A DNA stretch of 64,000 nt from positions 26,313,699 to 26,377,698 of the forward strand of contig OX243816.1 in assembly GCA_945859605.1 (NCBI GenBank), in the 5' to 3' direction. The DNA is from Lumbricus rubellus. Taxonomy: Eukaryota > Annelida > Clitellata > Crassiclitellata > Lumbricidae. Every line of letters starts with the position of its first letter. Position 1 is the stretch's first letter. The position numbers and the translations under genes were made by a program. Below are positions 13,301-26,200 of this stretch, piece by piece. The notes beneath the pieces are model-generated. The model was given only the letters and a program-made list of their open reading frames with translations. It ran no database searches and was not told where the DNA came from.

Positions 13301-16041
13301 TCAATCTAAAGGGATTGCTAGACTGTTAATGGAAGAAACTGGCTGGAACAGTTCATGACTAGAACTGGAATAGCATTTTGTTCTTCCCACAGATGAAGAA
13401 ATAATGTTCTAGAAACCTGCAATGGCTACAAAGAAGTGATTGTGCTGTAGGTGTTGCTTGGATATTGGTATGCATCATTAGTCTTAGCCAAAGAATGACG
13501 ACAAGTCTTGAAACTACTCCTACAGACAACTTCATAATGCAATCAACTTCTCATTTCTAGATGCCAGTCCTGCTATAATAAGAAACACAGTGGTCAAACA
13601 AATAGCCCAAGTCCAATTACCTGATGCACCTGACTTGAATATCATTCATTAGCAACTAATCTAATCTGATCTAATTTAATCCAATGAATTCTATATCAGG
13701 CGTTAAAAAAATTGTTGTGTTTCCGGTAACCCGACCGACCCATTTTTACGGCCGCGACTCAAATATTTGTTAAAAAAATTTTATTAAAAAGAAAAAAAAT
13801 TCAGAATTTTTTTTCAAAATTGTTTTTAATAAAAAATTTTTTAAAAAAACATTTGTATTGACATAACATAAGAGACGTCAACAAAATGAAATTAATAGGA
13901 CTGTTTCTAGAGCAGTTTTAGGTGCAGACAGTCGGGAAATAGGCAGTTTATACTTGCTTAGAACACGTACTTTGTTTCAGCGTGCAAAAAAGACTAGTGG
14001 GGTACACTTTTTCGGATAGTCACTGCATAAAAATATTTTACCAAAATAAAAATATTTTCCGACCTACCTACCCAATTTTTTTTAGCTCTGTTACCGGAAA
14101 CACAACATTTTGTTTAGGCCTCACCGTTAAAATACTTTCCAAGATGGTTGGTTAGGGTGAAAACGCAAATAAAACTCGTATGATCCATTTGAAACTCAGG
14201 TCGTCAAACTCGCACAGAACAGAGAAACTTGTTGCATACTTTTTTACCCCCACCTACCCAAAGATGGTGCATTCGAATAATTATCCGTCAAATAGCCTTC
14301 ATCATCATCGGCATATGCTCCTGCTGACTACTGGATGGTAGATTTCAAAGCATGCCCACGCTATGTGAGCAGTGCAAGGCATGCAGCTGGTAGCAAGCGG
14401 CTGAGGAGCTGACGCATGACAGTTTGCACTTCAGATTTGGAGAGCAATCGAGGAACCAGGAACTACCTCATACCACCAACTCATCAATGCAGAATTCTCT
14501 ATTTGTCACCAATGTACTTCTGGTTGACCACTGCTCAATCTAGAAGCTTTGCTCGTGTTGCTCCTCCCCCAACCTCACCCCACCCCCACCCACCCGCCCA
14601 CCAACTAGGTGGAACAGCCTTCAAAATGAATTGCGACTTGAGCTCCTCTGTCTTTCTCTTTCCTTGTTTGAGAAAAGCCGGAAGACACATTGAATTTCTC
14701 AGAGATAGGTCACTGACTTTGGTTGGGAGCACCTCTGAATTGTTGAGTGGTGCATTCATGAATTTACAGTTACAATAAAAAAGAGCGTAATCAAGCTGAA
14801 AAAAAGAGTGTTGAGTAAAGACTTCAATGACAAAAAGGTCATGATTATTATCATAGCTGATGATGATTCGAATTAATAACAATATAAATTCATCAACATA
14901 CTTTTCCACATGTATGGAATATATATTAAATATTAAGAAAAGAGATGACAACATAGCAGACTTTAGCTAAGCAGATGAACAACACTCCGCTGCATTTCAC
15001 TCACTGCCAGCCATCTGCAGCTTCTCTACGAGTAGTCTCAACTCTCACCAGATGCAGAGTCGACTCAATTCAGCATTTTTATTGACTCACATCTTTACAA
15101 TGGCACAACCAGCTCAAAACGACTCACGTCGTATGAAATGTGGAACTTTTCGATTAATCTGAGGTCGAGAAACATCCGGACGGTGGCCTTCAGTGTGTCA
15201 TCGTCATCCAAACCAAAATCACTGAATTGGTAATCGATAAGAGAATACTGATGGACTGAAGGAACAATCATTTTCTGCGCAAACAGAAAACAGATCACAA
15301 GCAGTTAGTTGGTCATTGGACGATTCGTTGGCAACATGGTTAATACCATACGCTGGCTGATTGGCTGAGTGTGGCTATTGCCGGTGTTGTGACACTGATT
15401 GAAACACCCAATATGAAACATAACGACACATCAGTTAATCCAGAAGTTTAGTTAACTGCAGCTATTTCAGTTAAATGAATTCAAGAAATCTTTCATTCAT
15501 CATTGAGAAACAAAAGAAGGAACTAGAAAGGATGAAGGAAGAAGAATTAAACATCATAAATAAGAAATATGCACCGTAAATAATATTTACATGTTCTCTT
15601 CAGAAGATGTTCATTTTGGAAGAGGTTCGGCCACATTTTGGCCAAGCGTAATACATCAGACACTTATAAATAGGTTGATCAATGACATCCTTACATTCAT
15701 CCAATATTTAGAATCATGCTTTCCACAAGTAGCTGTTCAGCTATTTTAGCTGCTTTATCTACAGAACGGTTCTTTTGAACGAACTGAGAGCAGAAAACAA
15801 TTGCCGTGCCACACTACAATGACTGCATATGAACCAAGGAGAGTAGAGGCTGACCTTCAACCTTTGAACTTCGTCATTAGTCGCTGACGAGTGATAGGAC
15901 AGGATTTCGAGGGCCACTCTCTGGCGTGCCATCGCCTGAACCGCCTTCTCATACATGTGAGTATTGTTTATACCCATGCCACAGAATACTGCAAAGGCCT
16001 ACCACACAACATTACAAGTCAGACAATGTACAATGCATATC

Positions 16042-16074
<33 letters not shown>

Positions 16075-19000
16075 TATTAAAACATTTATAAAGCACCTCT
16101 AATAGGGTGAACCGCTCAGAGGTGCCACATATATTTTGTTATATTATATATGTAGGCCTATGTATGTGTGTAAGTATGTGTATGTGTAATAATTGAGTCT
16201 AGGACAATACCCCCCCGGACAAAACCCCCCGGACAAAACCCCCGGACAAAACCCCCCCGGACAAAAACCCCCCGGTATAAAACCCCCCTGGACAAAACCC
16301 CCCCGCTCACATGAAAACATACATACATACATACATACATACATACATACATACATACATACATACATTCATACATGCATACATGCCTGCATACATGCCT
16401 ACATACATACATACATACATACATACATACATACATACATACTAGGGTGGTCGTTAGAAATGAAAGTTGGAATCCACTGTTCTCCAAGTTTCCATTTGGT
16501 GCCATTCCCTCCAGAAACAACACCCACAAATTTGTATACGAAAATATTAATATCTAGGACTTGCACAACACCATCAAAGTTTTACCATGTGTAAAGGAAG
16601 CGAAAACTTGAATTGTAAGCATAATAAACCATGCATCTTCATATCAGAATTCAATACAATACAACAAAATTATTCTATGCATGATTACCAATGATTACAC
16701 TGTTTGGTTATTAAGATTGCAATTATTATTATTGCTGCTGAGGTACGTAATCAATGTCAATGTGACCTCGAAGGCTTCACGGCACTCTCCTTTGTTCGTG
16801 CCGAGAACGAGGTGCGATTCTCTTCTACAACTTGTGATAGGCTATAAATTGTTTTTGTTGCTCATTCCTTGTATACTTGAGGCATTGCAATGCTGAATAA
16901 GGGTGACACCAAGCTCAACTAGATCACTGATAACCTTAATATCGAGCTCTTCATGCAGTCTTCATGATTTATCCGACCAATTGGATCGTGTTCCAGAAGT
17001 GCATCTAGTAGTTTCGAGATGCAGAACAGGCCACGAGTTGAATTTATCACGAAGTGATGTCGGCCTAGTCTTTTCTGCGAATGGTTGGGAGAAGAGTTGG
17101 GAGAAGAGTTGTTGTGTGCATTATGGGAGTTCCTCAGAACCTTCTTTATCCATTAGAACTGCTATGATCAACTTCTTCTCTTCCAATGACACGTCATTGT
17201 GAAAGAAAACATTTGAACTAATCTGCCTAAGGGCAGAGAACAGAAAGAAGAAGATCATTGTTCGCAAAAATTCCCTCACTTGTCAATTACCGCTAAAATG
17301 CTCATAAAAATAGGTAATTAACAATCCTTGATGACAAGAACTTTGTAGAATATACTCTTTCTCTGTGCCTATAGGTACAAATCATTAAATATTTATGTAA
17401 GAAACCCATAATTATAAAAATTTTAGGTAAATAATACTTATGCTCGAAATTACGACAGTTATTTGTAAAATCCTAAACTTCAACGACGTTGTGCAAGTCC
17501 TAAATATTTTTCAATTCTGCTAATTTTTGGGCTACATAGGTTTTAGACCAAGTGGCACGGAATGGCGGGTTGGAGAAATATGACATCTTAAGTTGAAAAT
17601 TTTCTATTGGAGATGCAACCACCCTAATACATACATACATACATACATACATACATACATACATACATACATACATACATAATTATTTATATATACACAC
17701 GCATACGTAGATACATATATACAATTATACATGCATGCATATATACATGCGCACATACATGCATACATACGTACATATATATACATTACATACATACATA
17801 CATACATATACACATACATACATACACACATACATACACACATACATACATACATACATACATACATACATACATGCATACAGGTATGTATGTATGTATG
17901 TATGTATGTATGTATGTTCATTCATTCAGAGCATTTATATAGCGTATGTATGTATGTATGTATGTATGTATGTATGTATGTATGTATGCATGTATGTATG
18001 TATGTATGTATGTATGTATGTTTGCAGTGAGTGGGGGGGTTTTGTCCGGGGGGGTTTTATACCGGGGGGGTTTTGTCCGGGGGGGTTTTGTCCGGGGGGT
18101 TTTGTCCGGGGGGTATTGTCCGGGGGGTATTGTCCTGCTCCCGTAATAATTGTACAGCTAATACGGATTTATCTCAATGCTCGTTAGAAATGCAACAAAG
18201 TCTAAAGATGCTTCAAAGAGTAGTAAGCCATGTATAGATAATAATCATATATATTTGAAAAAGAGACAAATCTGGGTGGCACACAACACCCAGAACACTT
18301 TACAGGCTGAAGCACATTCAACAGAAATAAAAACTTATAATTTCATAAAGAATAACGAAATTAAATCTGTGCTGCTTAACATCTTATTTTTATATAAGAT
18401 TATGATTATATAATAACTTAGGCTAATTAATTATTGTCACTTTCAGTAATTACATTAAATAATAATAATTTGAGAAAGTGTATTTTTATATTTCAATTAT
18501 ACATTCATCAAAATCTAAACGATGTCTGATTGTTTGGTTTGCATCTCAATTTATGTTATGTAACGCAAACTCAAACAGTCCAACCATCTGAGCATGACAT
18601 GATCAAAAGAATTGCTACGTAGCCATGATATTGGATCTCGATGCTCAAAAGACGCGACACATCTCTTACCTCAAAGAGATTCTCATCATTTTTATTGAAC
18701 GCTGTCCCATCCAGCTTGTTGATCAGCTGGGCCACACCAATGACCTGGATCTGTGCATTCCTTATTGGCATACAAAGGATGCTTTTTGTCTGGAAGCCAT
18801 CCTCATCAACCTCAAAGAAAACAGATCAAAGCAGACACTACAAGCAATCATGAATTCGTTAAATTGCTATTTAAACAAACGAATTGCGATTCAGACCGTT
18901 GTTCTTCACAGATTATGTTTTCATTAATCGTTCTTCACAGATTATGTTTTCATTAATCGTTCTTCACAGATTATGTTTTCATTAATCGTTCTTCACAGAT

Positions 19001-22000
19001 ATGTTTTCATTAATCTTCAAGCATGAAACTTTTATGCACAGGTTGCCATTCTTATCAGTAAAACAAAGTCTATGTTCATTAGCTGATCATGAAAAGGAAG
19101 CTGCTGTGATTTGAGGCTCAAAGTGATGTCTAATGTTGTACCTCCACACTGTACATTTAAAAATGGTTCATTTGGGGAATAAAACGGCCCTGAGATCTTC
19201 AACATCACTCTGCTACAAATGTGCAAAAGCTTGAATCCTATCGTAATAAGCAATAATTTGTTATCATCAATCATTCTATACTTTCACTAACAGCGAATGG
19301 TCTGAGAATTATATTAGCCATGCAGATATAACAAATGAAGTGACTGGTCAAATAGCAGCAATACTTATATTATACACCAGAGCATCTAAATAATTGTGAA
19401 CAATACGGCAAAAGCAGCAACCACTCAACATATTACCATAATTACATATTCTACGGGATCTCTATTATACCCTCATATATCCATATCTGACTTACTGCAA
19501 CATGATCTGGACTTCGACATATGACTCCAATCTTAAAGGTATAAAGATCCTTCAAAAAAAGACCATACGAGTTATAACTAAATCTCCCTCCAATTCACAC
19601 GCGAGTCCACTTTTCTTTGAACATAAACTCCTAGACATTATTCAAATCAAATTCCTACAAACTTGCATCTTCATGTATAAATACATCAATAACCTCCTCC
19701 CATCATCATTCTCATCCTATTTTGACCCAGTGCCACATCTTATTTTCACTAGAAGTAACAATGACTTCAGGCCTGTGTTTGCAAGAACTAATGTCCGTAA
19801 GTTTTCGCTTAGGGTTCAGGGCCCCGCTAACTGGAACAGTCTTCCCAAAGAAATCCGTACGGTTACATCCGTTAGCCACTTTAAAACCCTTGCACGTGCA
19901 CACACACTAATATATATTACTTAAGCTCAGCTTTGTGTTTGTTGTTAGTTAAGTTTTAGTTAAGAATATAATCTGCATCCTTACGTAATGTCTACTACAT
20001 ATATCTTATATAGACATAACAACGTCTATTTCCCTTACTTAATCTCTCCCACCATCCTGTCCTACCTCTTCCTGGTATATAGGCCCCTACTAAGCGGGAC
20101 TTGTCCCTTCTGGTGTGCCTATTGCTCCCTAATCTGTATCCTAATCGCTTTTCCGAATGTGCTAGTACTTTAATTATAATTGTCTTATAATCTGTTCTGT
20201 AAAAAATAATTACGTTTTGTGGGATCAATAAAACAATTTTGATTTTGAATTTTTTGATTTTTTTGATCAATAAATTAACTCAGCTGCACTGGAATTGCAA
20301 CGGTCCACCGGTTTCTCACTCTGTGATCATTCACTCTCAGCTTCCACTCATTTCATATGCACAGCACAACTTAAAATATAAAAAACTGTGTAGGCAATAC
20401 TGTCGAGTAGTACAAAACTCTTGAGCATTTGAAATGGGTTTTGAAATGGGTTTGCATGTATTGATCAGTCTCAAAATCGCATTCCACGTGCATGCATTTC
20501 ATTGCATTACCATGAACATAAATGGTTAACGGTGCTGATATAATTACAGGCATCATTAACCAATTGACAGAAATTGCTAAAACTGGTAACACTTCTCGGT
20601 TTGTCAATAAGAATAGAAACACAAACAGATTTCTTAACCTTTCTACTTTATCTGTTAACCATAACCAATAAAACCATGGTCATACATTTAACTGAAACCA
20701 AAAAGTTAAAGAGTTTAACAGATCTGTGATAAGTTACAATTATAAAATGTTTGTTCAAAGAGACAATAATAAAAGGGAATAAGCCGCACTAACAAGGGCC
20801 ACCTTAGAATAAACATTGAATTGAACATTGATAATAAGGTAATCAGGATTATACTGGCAACAGAAAGTTTAAATAATAAATACACAGATAAGAGAAGCTC
20901 TAGTCTCTACAGTAAAAAATCTTAATTATTTGACCAATGTGGAAACGAGGCAAACTTAACTGACCTGTGCCTAAAAAGACGAGTATGCAAACTTTGAGTT
21001 GTAAACAAAAATAAACTGTTGTCTAACTATATTTGCCAGCATGACCAGGATTTCAGTTGGGAACTATTTGGGGACGGTAGGCACTCAGTCAGATGGGTAC
21101 ATGACCTCTGAGACTGTACAGCCACCATTGCATAAATTCCAATTATATATTATTGCCATACCAAAGAGACTGACTCTAATTTAATCCAAGTCCAGATGAA
21201 AAAGATGCAATAACCCTTTCAATGCCAAGGAAACATTGAAAAGCCAACAGAACTGGATTGTCTGTCAGCAAAGGGTCAAGCTTTTGCTCAGCTTCTCCTC
21301 ATTCATTGCAACTTAGGAAAAATCAATATAAGAAGAGATTTGGCCGCACACATTGAAATCTCCTCTCCTTTATATATAATTTCACGACTGGCGCTTTTAT
21401 CAGCATACACTGCCATCCATCACAGCAACTGTCACAAGTCTGCTCATCATAGCAGACGCTGCAATTCTAGTTCTACATAAATAATAATAAAGACTTAGTC
21501 AAGACTGGAATTGCATTTCTCCACTGGGAAACTGCAGGATTCACGGCAGCATTAAACCAATTTCAACTAATTATTATGTCAAATATTTACACAGATTAAC
21601 GAGCACCAGAAACAGTTTATGTGATGAATGAAATTAAATTCCAATACAAATTAAATAAGAACTCAATGAATATACAAAAAACTTCACTAATAAATCTTTA
21701 AAAAACTCACGACATTATTTTATGAATTGCTCTCACAAAATAAATGTCAACTCAAAATCAATATATCGAAACGTGCGGCACACAATTCACATTGCTTCAA
21801 TGATTTACTAGACACTACTGTGATGCACGAGAGAATATTAAGAGCAATTGCTATCCTCTCCTGAATCATCGATCGAATGATGAAAAGAAAAACTGAATGC
21901 TGCTCACATCTGGATCGAATCGATCATCTAGGTAGGCATCTGGAATGTTCAGCGTCTGAAAGAGACGACGACGACGACGTTATGTACTTAAGCATAACAA

Positions 22001-23201
22001 ACAGAATAACGAATAAAGATGACAACGTTCGAAAGCAACAGCAATTATATATGTGCCACATTGAAATTCAGAAGAATGGGAGTGAATTCTAACATATGCT
22101 CCTTCTACTAAACATACAAGATGAAAGAATAAAATTAGGGTTTAATAAGATTCAAGTGATAAGATGAAAGCATTCAACATATACAATATTAGAGATGCAA
22201 TGATAAACAGTGTTCCTATAATAAATGCCATGGATTCCTACTCAAGTCTCATTAGTTCACCATATTGAGGCCCTTTCCATAATTTGCACTTGTGGATGTC
22301 TTTCAATCGATTTTCTCTAAACTTTTTGAACACTCAACTTATCTGACTTGGCACTCCCCCAGCAACTTCTAAAGATTGTAAAAATTGACTTTTACTTCTC
22401 TCTGTGTGTGACCTAGGTGTCACTTTTGATCGCTTGCTCACATTTTCTGCACATGTAACCAACCTTACAACGCTACTCTTTAAGTCTTACTTTCACCTCC
22501 ATCATCGGAGGGTCACTCGCAAATCTGTCTCCCTTTCTACCATGACATCCATAGACCAAACATTTGTCTGTTCCAGAAATGATTACAGCAATTTCCTTCT
22601 TATTGGTCTTCCCAAGATCCGTCTATCTCCTAATCATTCTGTTCTTAATGCCGCTGCTCGTTTCATTGCTCACCTTCCTAAATACTCTAATATATCAACG
22701 TTTATGGTCAACCAACTACACTGGCTTCCTCTCTCTGCCCACATCAAATATAAAGTTATTGCTTTGGTTCTCAAGTCCAAACTGAGTCTTGCTCCAAAAT
22801 ATATCAGAGATCTCATTCGTTCTCCTCTTTCTGCATCTTCTCATTGTCTGTTCTCTCGACCGGTCTGACTTGTATGTCCCACAAGCTACGACCCACATTA
22901 TTCAATCCCGATCCTTTGCCATCATTCGGCCCATCTTACCTCCACTCAGCATGGGACTCTTCTCTCTATATTGTTATCTAAATATATATATATCTCTCTC
23001 TCCTCTTAAAACCTATTTCTTCTCTTGGGGTTCTAGCAATATGAGCACTACCTACTGAATGTCCATGGCTGTGAATGGCGCCATAGCTATAGAAATTACT
23101 ACAGGTAATTACATTACATTACACACGGTCATACGCACACTGTTACCTACACAGTCACATCATCCAGTCACACACACACACACGTATGCATGCACACACA
23201 C

Positions 23202-23241
<40 letters not shown>

Positions 23242-26200
23242 GTAAAAGAGCAAGCGAGCAAGAGAAATGATAGTGCTGACAAGCATCCTTCCCTCTATAT
23301 GCGTCGACAATTGCATTGCTGATGAAACTGGAGAACTATTCTCACCTCGCCTGTGGCTGCAACATAACCCGTAATTCCAATGTTGATTGGAAAGCGTGGC
23401 TCTTGATTGCTGTAAAATCAACGCAACAGCAACCGATCAAATCAAAAATATCACACAAGCAAAACAGTTACACAAAATAATAACAATAAAATAATAATTA
23501 CAATAACAGAGATTTCAGTGTCGTAATTCATAGGCAGCCGATGAGGCGCTCCCGAATGCAGAACAGACACTGCATAGGAGTTTCACGCTGAAGCGCTGAG
23601 CAATTGTGAGTGAAGGACTTGCCCAAGGTCCTTACGCGGATAGGTGGATTCGAACCTCAACCTTCCGGCTGCAAGGCAACGATGCCACCACTACACCACC
23701 GCGCCCCACAACATGCAACAACAACTCAACATTATACATCTCTATCTGGTCAGAGACAATATATACAACTCTCACCAATAATAAAAAAATGCTCTCTTTT
23801 GTTTGGACTAGGGTATCTATACTCAGTGTTAATCTAGGCACATCAAAGGATGAGGGGGGGGCCGGGTGCCACCCTCCAAGAAATTAGTTTTCCAGAGAAA
23901 TTTAACAAAATGATAATAGTTCTGTGTTGCTGTTTTCATCATAAAACTGAAAGACTAAGTGACTGAACGGTGAGATATGGCAGTCTACGTCAAATATGAA
24001 AAAGCGACAACATCGGCAAAAGGAAGAACTGCAAGAATGCAGTCACAATGCACTCTCCAATGAAGAAGATTGATTAAGCAAAATATTGTTACAGATGCAG
24101 ACGACTTCAGTTCATTGCGTTCATATCACTCTACAGCAGCGGTTCTCAACCGGGGGTCCGCGGACCCCTGGGGGTCCGCGGCGACGTGCTTGGGGGTCCG
24201 CGAGCAAGTCCTGAAAATTATATATTTCTTAGTTAAAAACGTAGAAACAGTAAAACAAATGAATTTTTTGTCAATTTTTCGATATTTCCTCTTTTCAATG
24301 GCGACATGAAACTAATAATTATTAATAATAAGCTGATTAATGACAAGTTCATATGTTTTAGATGGGTCGGTTTGTTTCAGTCTCTAGATAATATATAGGA
24401 TAATAGAGTCGCACAGTCGCGATAATGCGCCAAAGGCGCACAATTTTATTGGGGGTCCGTGACCGTGGCCCAAAATTAAAAAGGGGTCCGTGAGTCTGAA
24501 AAGGTTGAGAACCACTGCTCTACAGTATACACAGCACTGTAAAGTCTTACATACATATATATAATTTATATATATATATATATATATAATATACATATAA
24601 ATATATATATCTGTCCCATCTTCATCAATACAAATTCACATCTGCTGCTGTGAAGCTGTATGTCTGTAAGCTAAAGTCTCTCTATTGATCTGCTGACCTC
24701 TGACCTAGCTAGCGTAGATGACAGTGTCTACTACTAAAGCCTCTGCCATTATGTTCTACATCTTCCTCCATCATTCTTCGTCTTTCCAAATTAGAAAGTG
24801 ATATGTGGTATGGTATGTCATCAGCACAGAATCTGGTGCATATCAACAACACATACCACAACCAAACATTGGCTGCTTTATTAAAGTAAACATTGCCATC
24901 TATGACTGGCATCTCATCGACCAGAGCATAAGCAATCTATATATGGATATGGATAAAAAAAGTAAAACAGGTACAGTGCCATATATATATATATATATAT
25001 ATATAAAATTTATATACACACACACACATATATATACACTGTGTCCGCGTTAAAGTAGAACCCACAATAAAGTGTCATAACTCGGACAAAATGTTTAGGA
25101 TTTGCCTGAAATTTTACGCACAACAACAGTGGCCATAGTTACACGAGATCCGTAAGCCGATTAGAAATATTCGTGAGTTTGTCAAATTTATGAGCGTTTG
25201 AGATGCAGCACCGAAAAATGCAACTTTCCAACATGGAAAAGCTGAAAGGAAGCGAAATTCAGCTCTAAATGGTGGTCACAATGTTCTTTTTGTTCACGAA
25301 CACACAGCCGTAGACATAGACGCTACGGTTTGATGGTCATGTCGATGATCACCTGGTCAAACAGCTGTCACTCTTCAATCAGACGCACCCTACGCTTATC
25401 GATGTCATGAATACTGTAACGAAAAACGCGCTACTCCGGTACATGCACCCGGATCGAGGTCTGGACTGCTAGGCGGCCACAGCCACGGATATGAAGCTGA
25501 GTGTCTTCCGGGACAGCTACTATACACACTACTACGTCTATGGTCGTGTGTTCGTGAACAAAAATGACATTTTGAGCATCATATTTAGCTGAATTTTACT
25601 TCTTTTCAGCTTTCCATGTTGGAAAGTTGCATTTTTCGGTGCTGCATCTCAAACGCTCATAAATTTGACAAACTCATGAATATTTCTAATCGGCTTTAGG
25701 ATCTCGTGTAACTATGGCCACTGTTGTCGTGTGTGAAATTTCAGGCAAATCCTAAACATTTTGACCGAGTTATGACACTTTATTGTGGGTTCTACTTTAT
25801 CGCGGACACAGTGTATATATAATATATATCTGATAAACAATTCCAAATGTTATATACATATAACAGTATATACCTGTTTTACATTTTTATATCCATACAT
25901 AGATCGATTACATATATTACACATAGATAGATAATTAGATATATATTGTATATAATGTGTATATAATATATACATATATATTATAGTATGCATATCATTT
26001 GCATTTCTCCTTGAATGGTGTTCAGTTCTACCTGCATCTGTCAATCGATACAGACTCACGAGTTTCATCTGGCACGCCTCACGGAGGGGGGCTTCCTGGA
26101 GGGGGGCCTCCTGGAGGGGCCTCATGGAGGGGGCCTCCTGGAGGGTGGCCTCATGGAGGGTCCTCATGGAGGGGCGGGCAGAGGGAGGGGACGGTGGTGG

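Larger units (their letters stand above)
12544..15127 (-). other. PDE intron 10 (2.6 kb)
   Basis: GT-AG. Contains MITE copy A (13699-14120) and a LINE 3' scrap (about 14440-14700). 12600-13690 shows nothing recognisable. Confidence 0.8.
15999..18669 (-). other. PDE intron 8 (2.7 kb)
   Basis: GT-AG. Dominated by the palindromic compound repeat 16199-18137, with (CA)n at 16045-16073 and a SINE/LINE-like tail scrap (GCACCTC...GAGGTGCC) at 16090-16128. Confidence 0.85.
18811..21907 (-). other. PDE intron 7 (3.1 kb)
   Basis: GT-AG. Contains a 29-bp tandem repeat (18895-19010) and a LINE 3' fragment (19456-20275). 20280-21900 shows nothing recognisable. Confidence 0.8.
21956..23345 (-). other. 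PDE intron 6 (1.4 kb)
   Basis: GT-AG. Most of it is the CR1/L2-like LINE remnant 22380-23110, followed by (CA)n/(TA)n at 23170-23240. Confidence 0.82.

Noticed and set aside
14535..14954. 139-codon minus-strand frame
   Set aside because: Antisense of the LINE remnant at 14440-14700 plus AT-rich flank; no own support.
16144..18187. Several 60-150-codon frames rich in Tyr/Thr/His/Ile or Cys/Met/Tyr/Val
   Set aside because: They are translations of (ACAT)n and the G/C-rich repeat, open on both strands.
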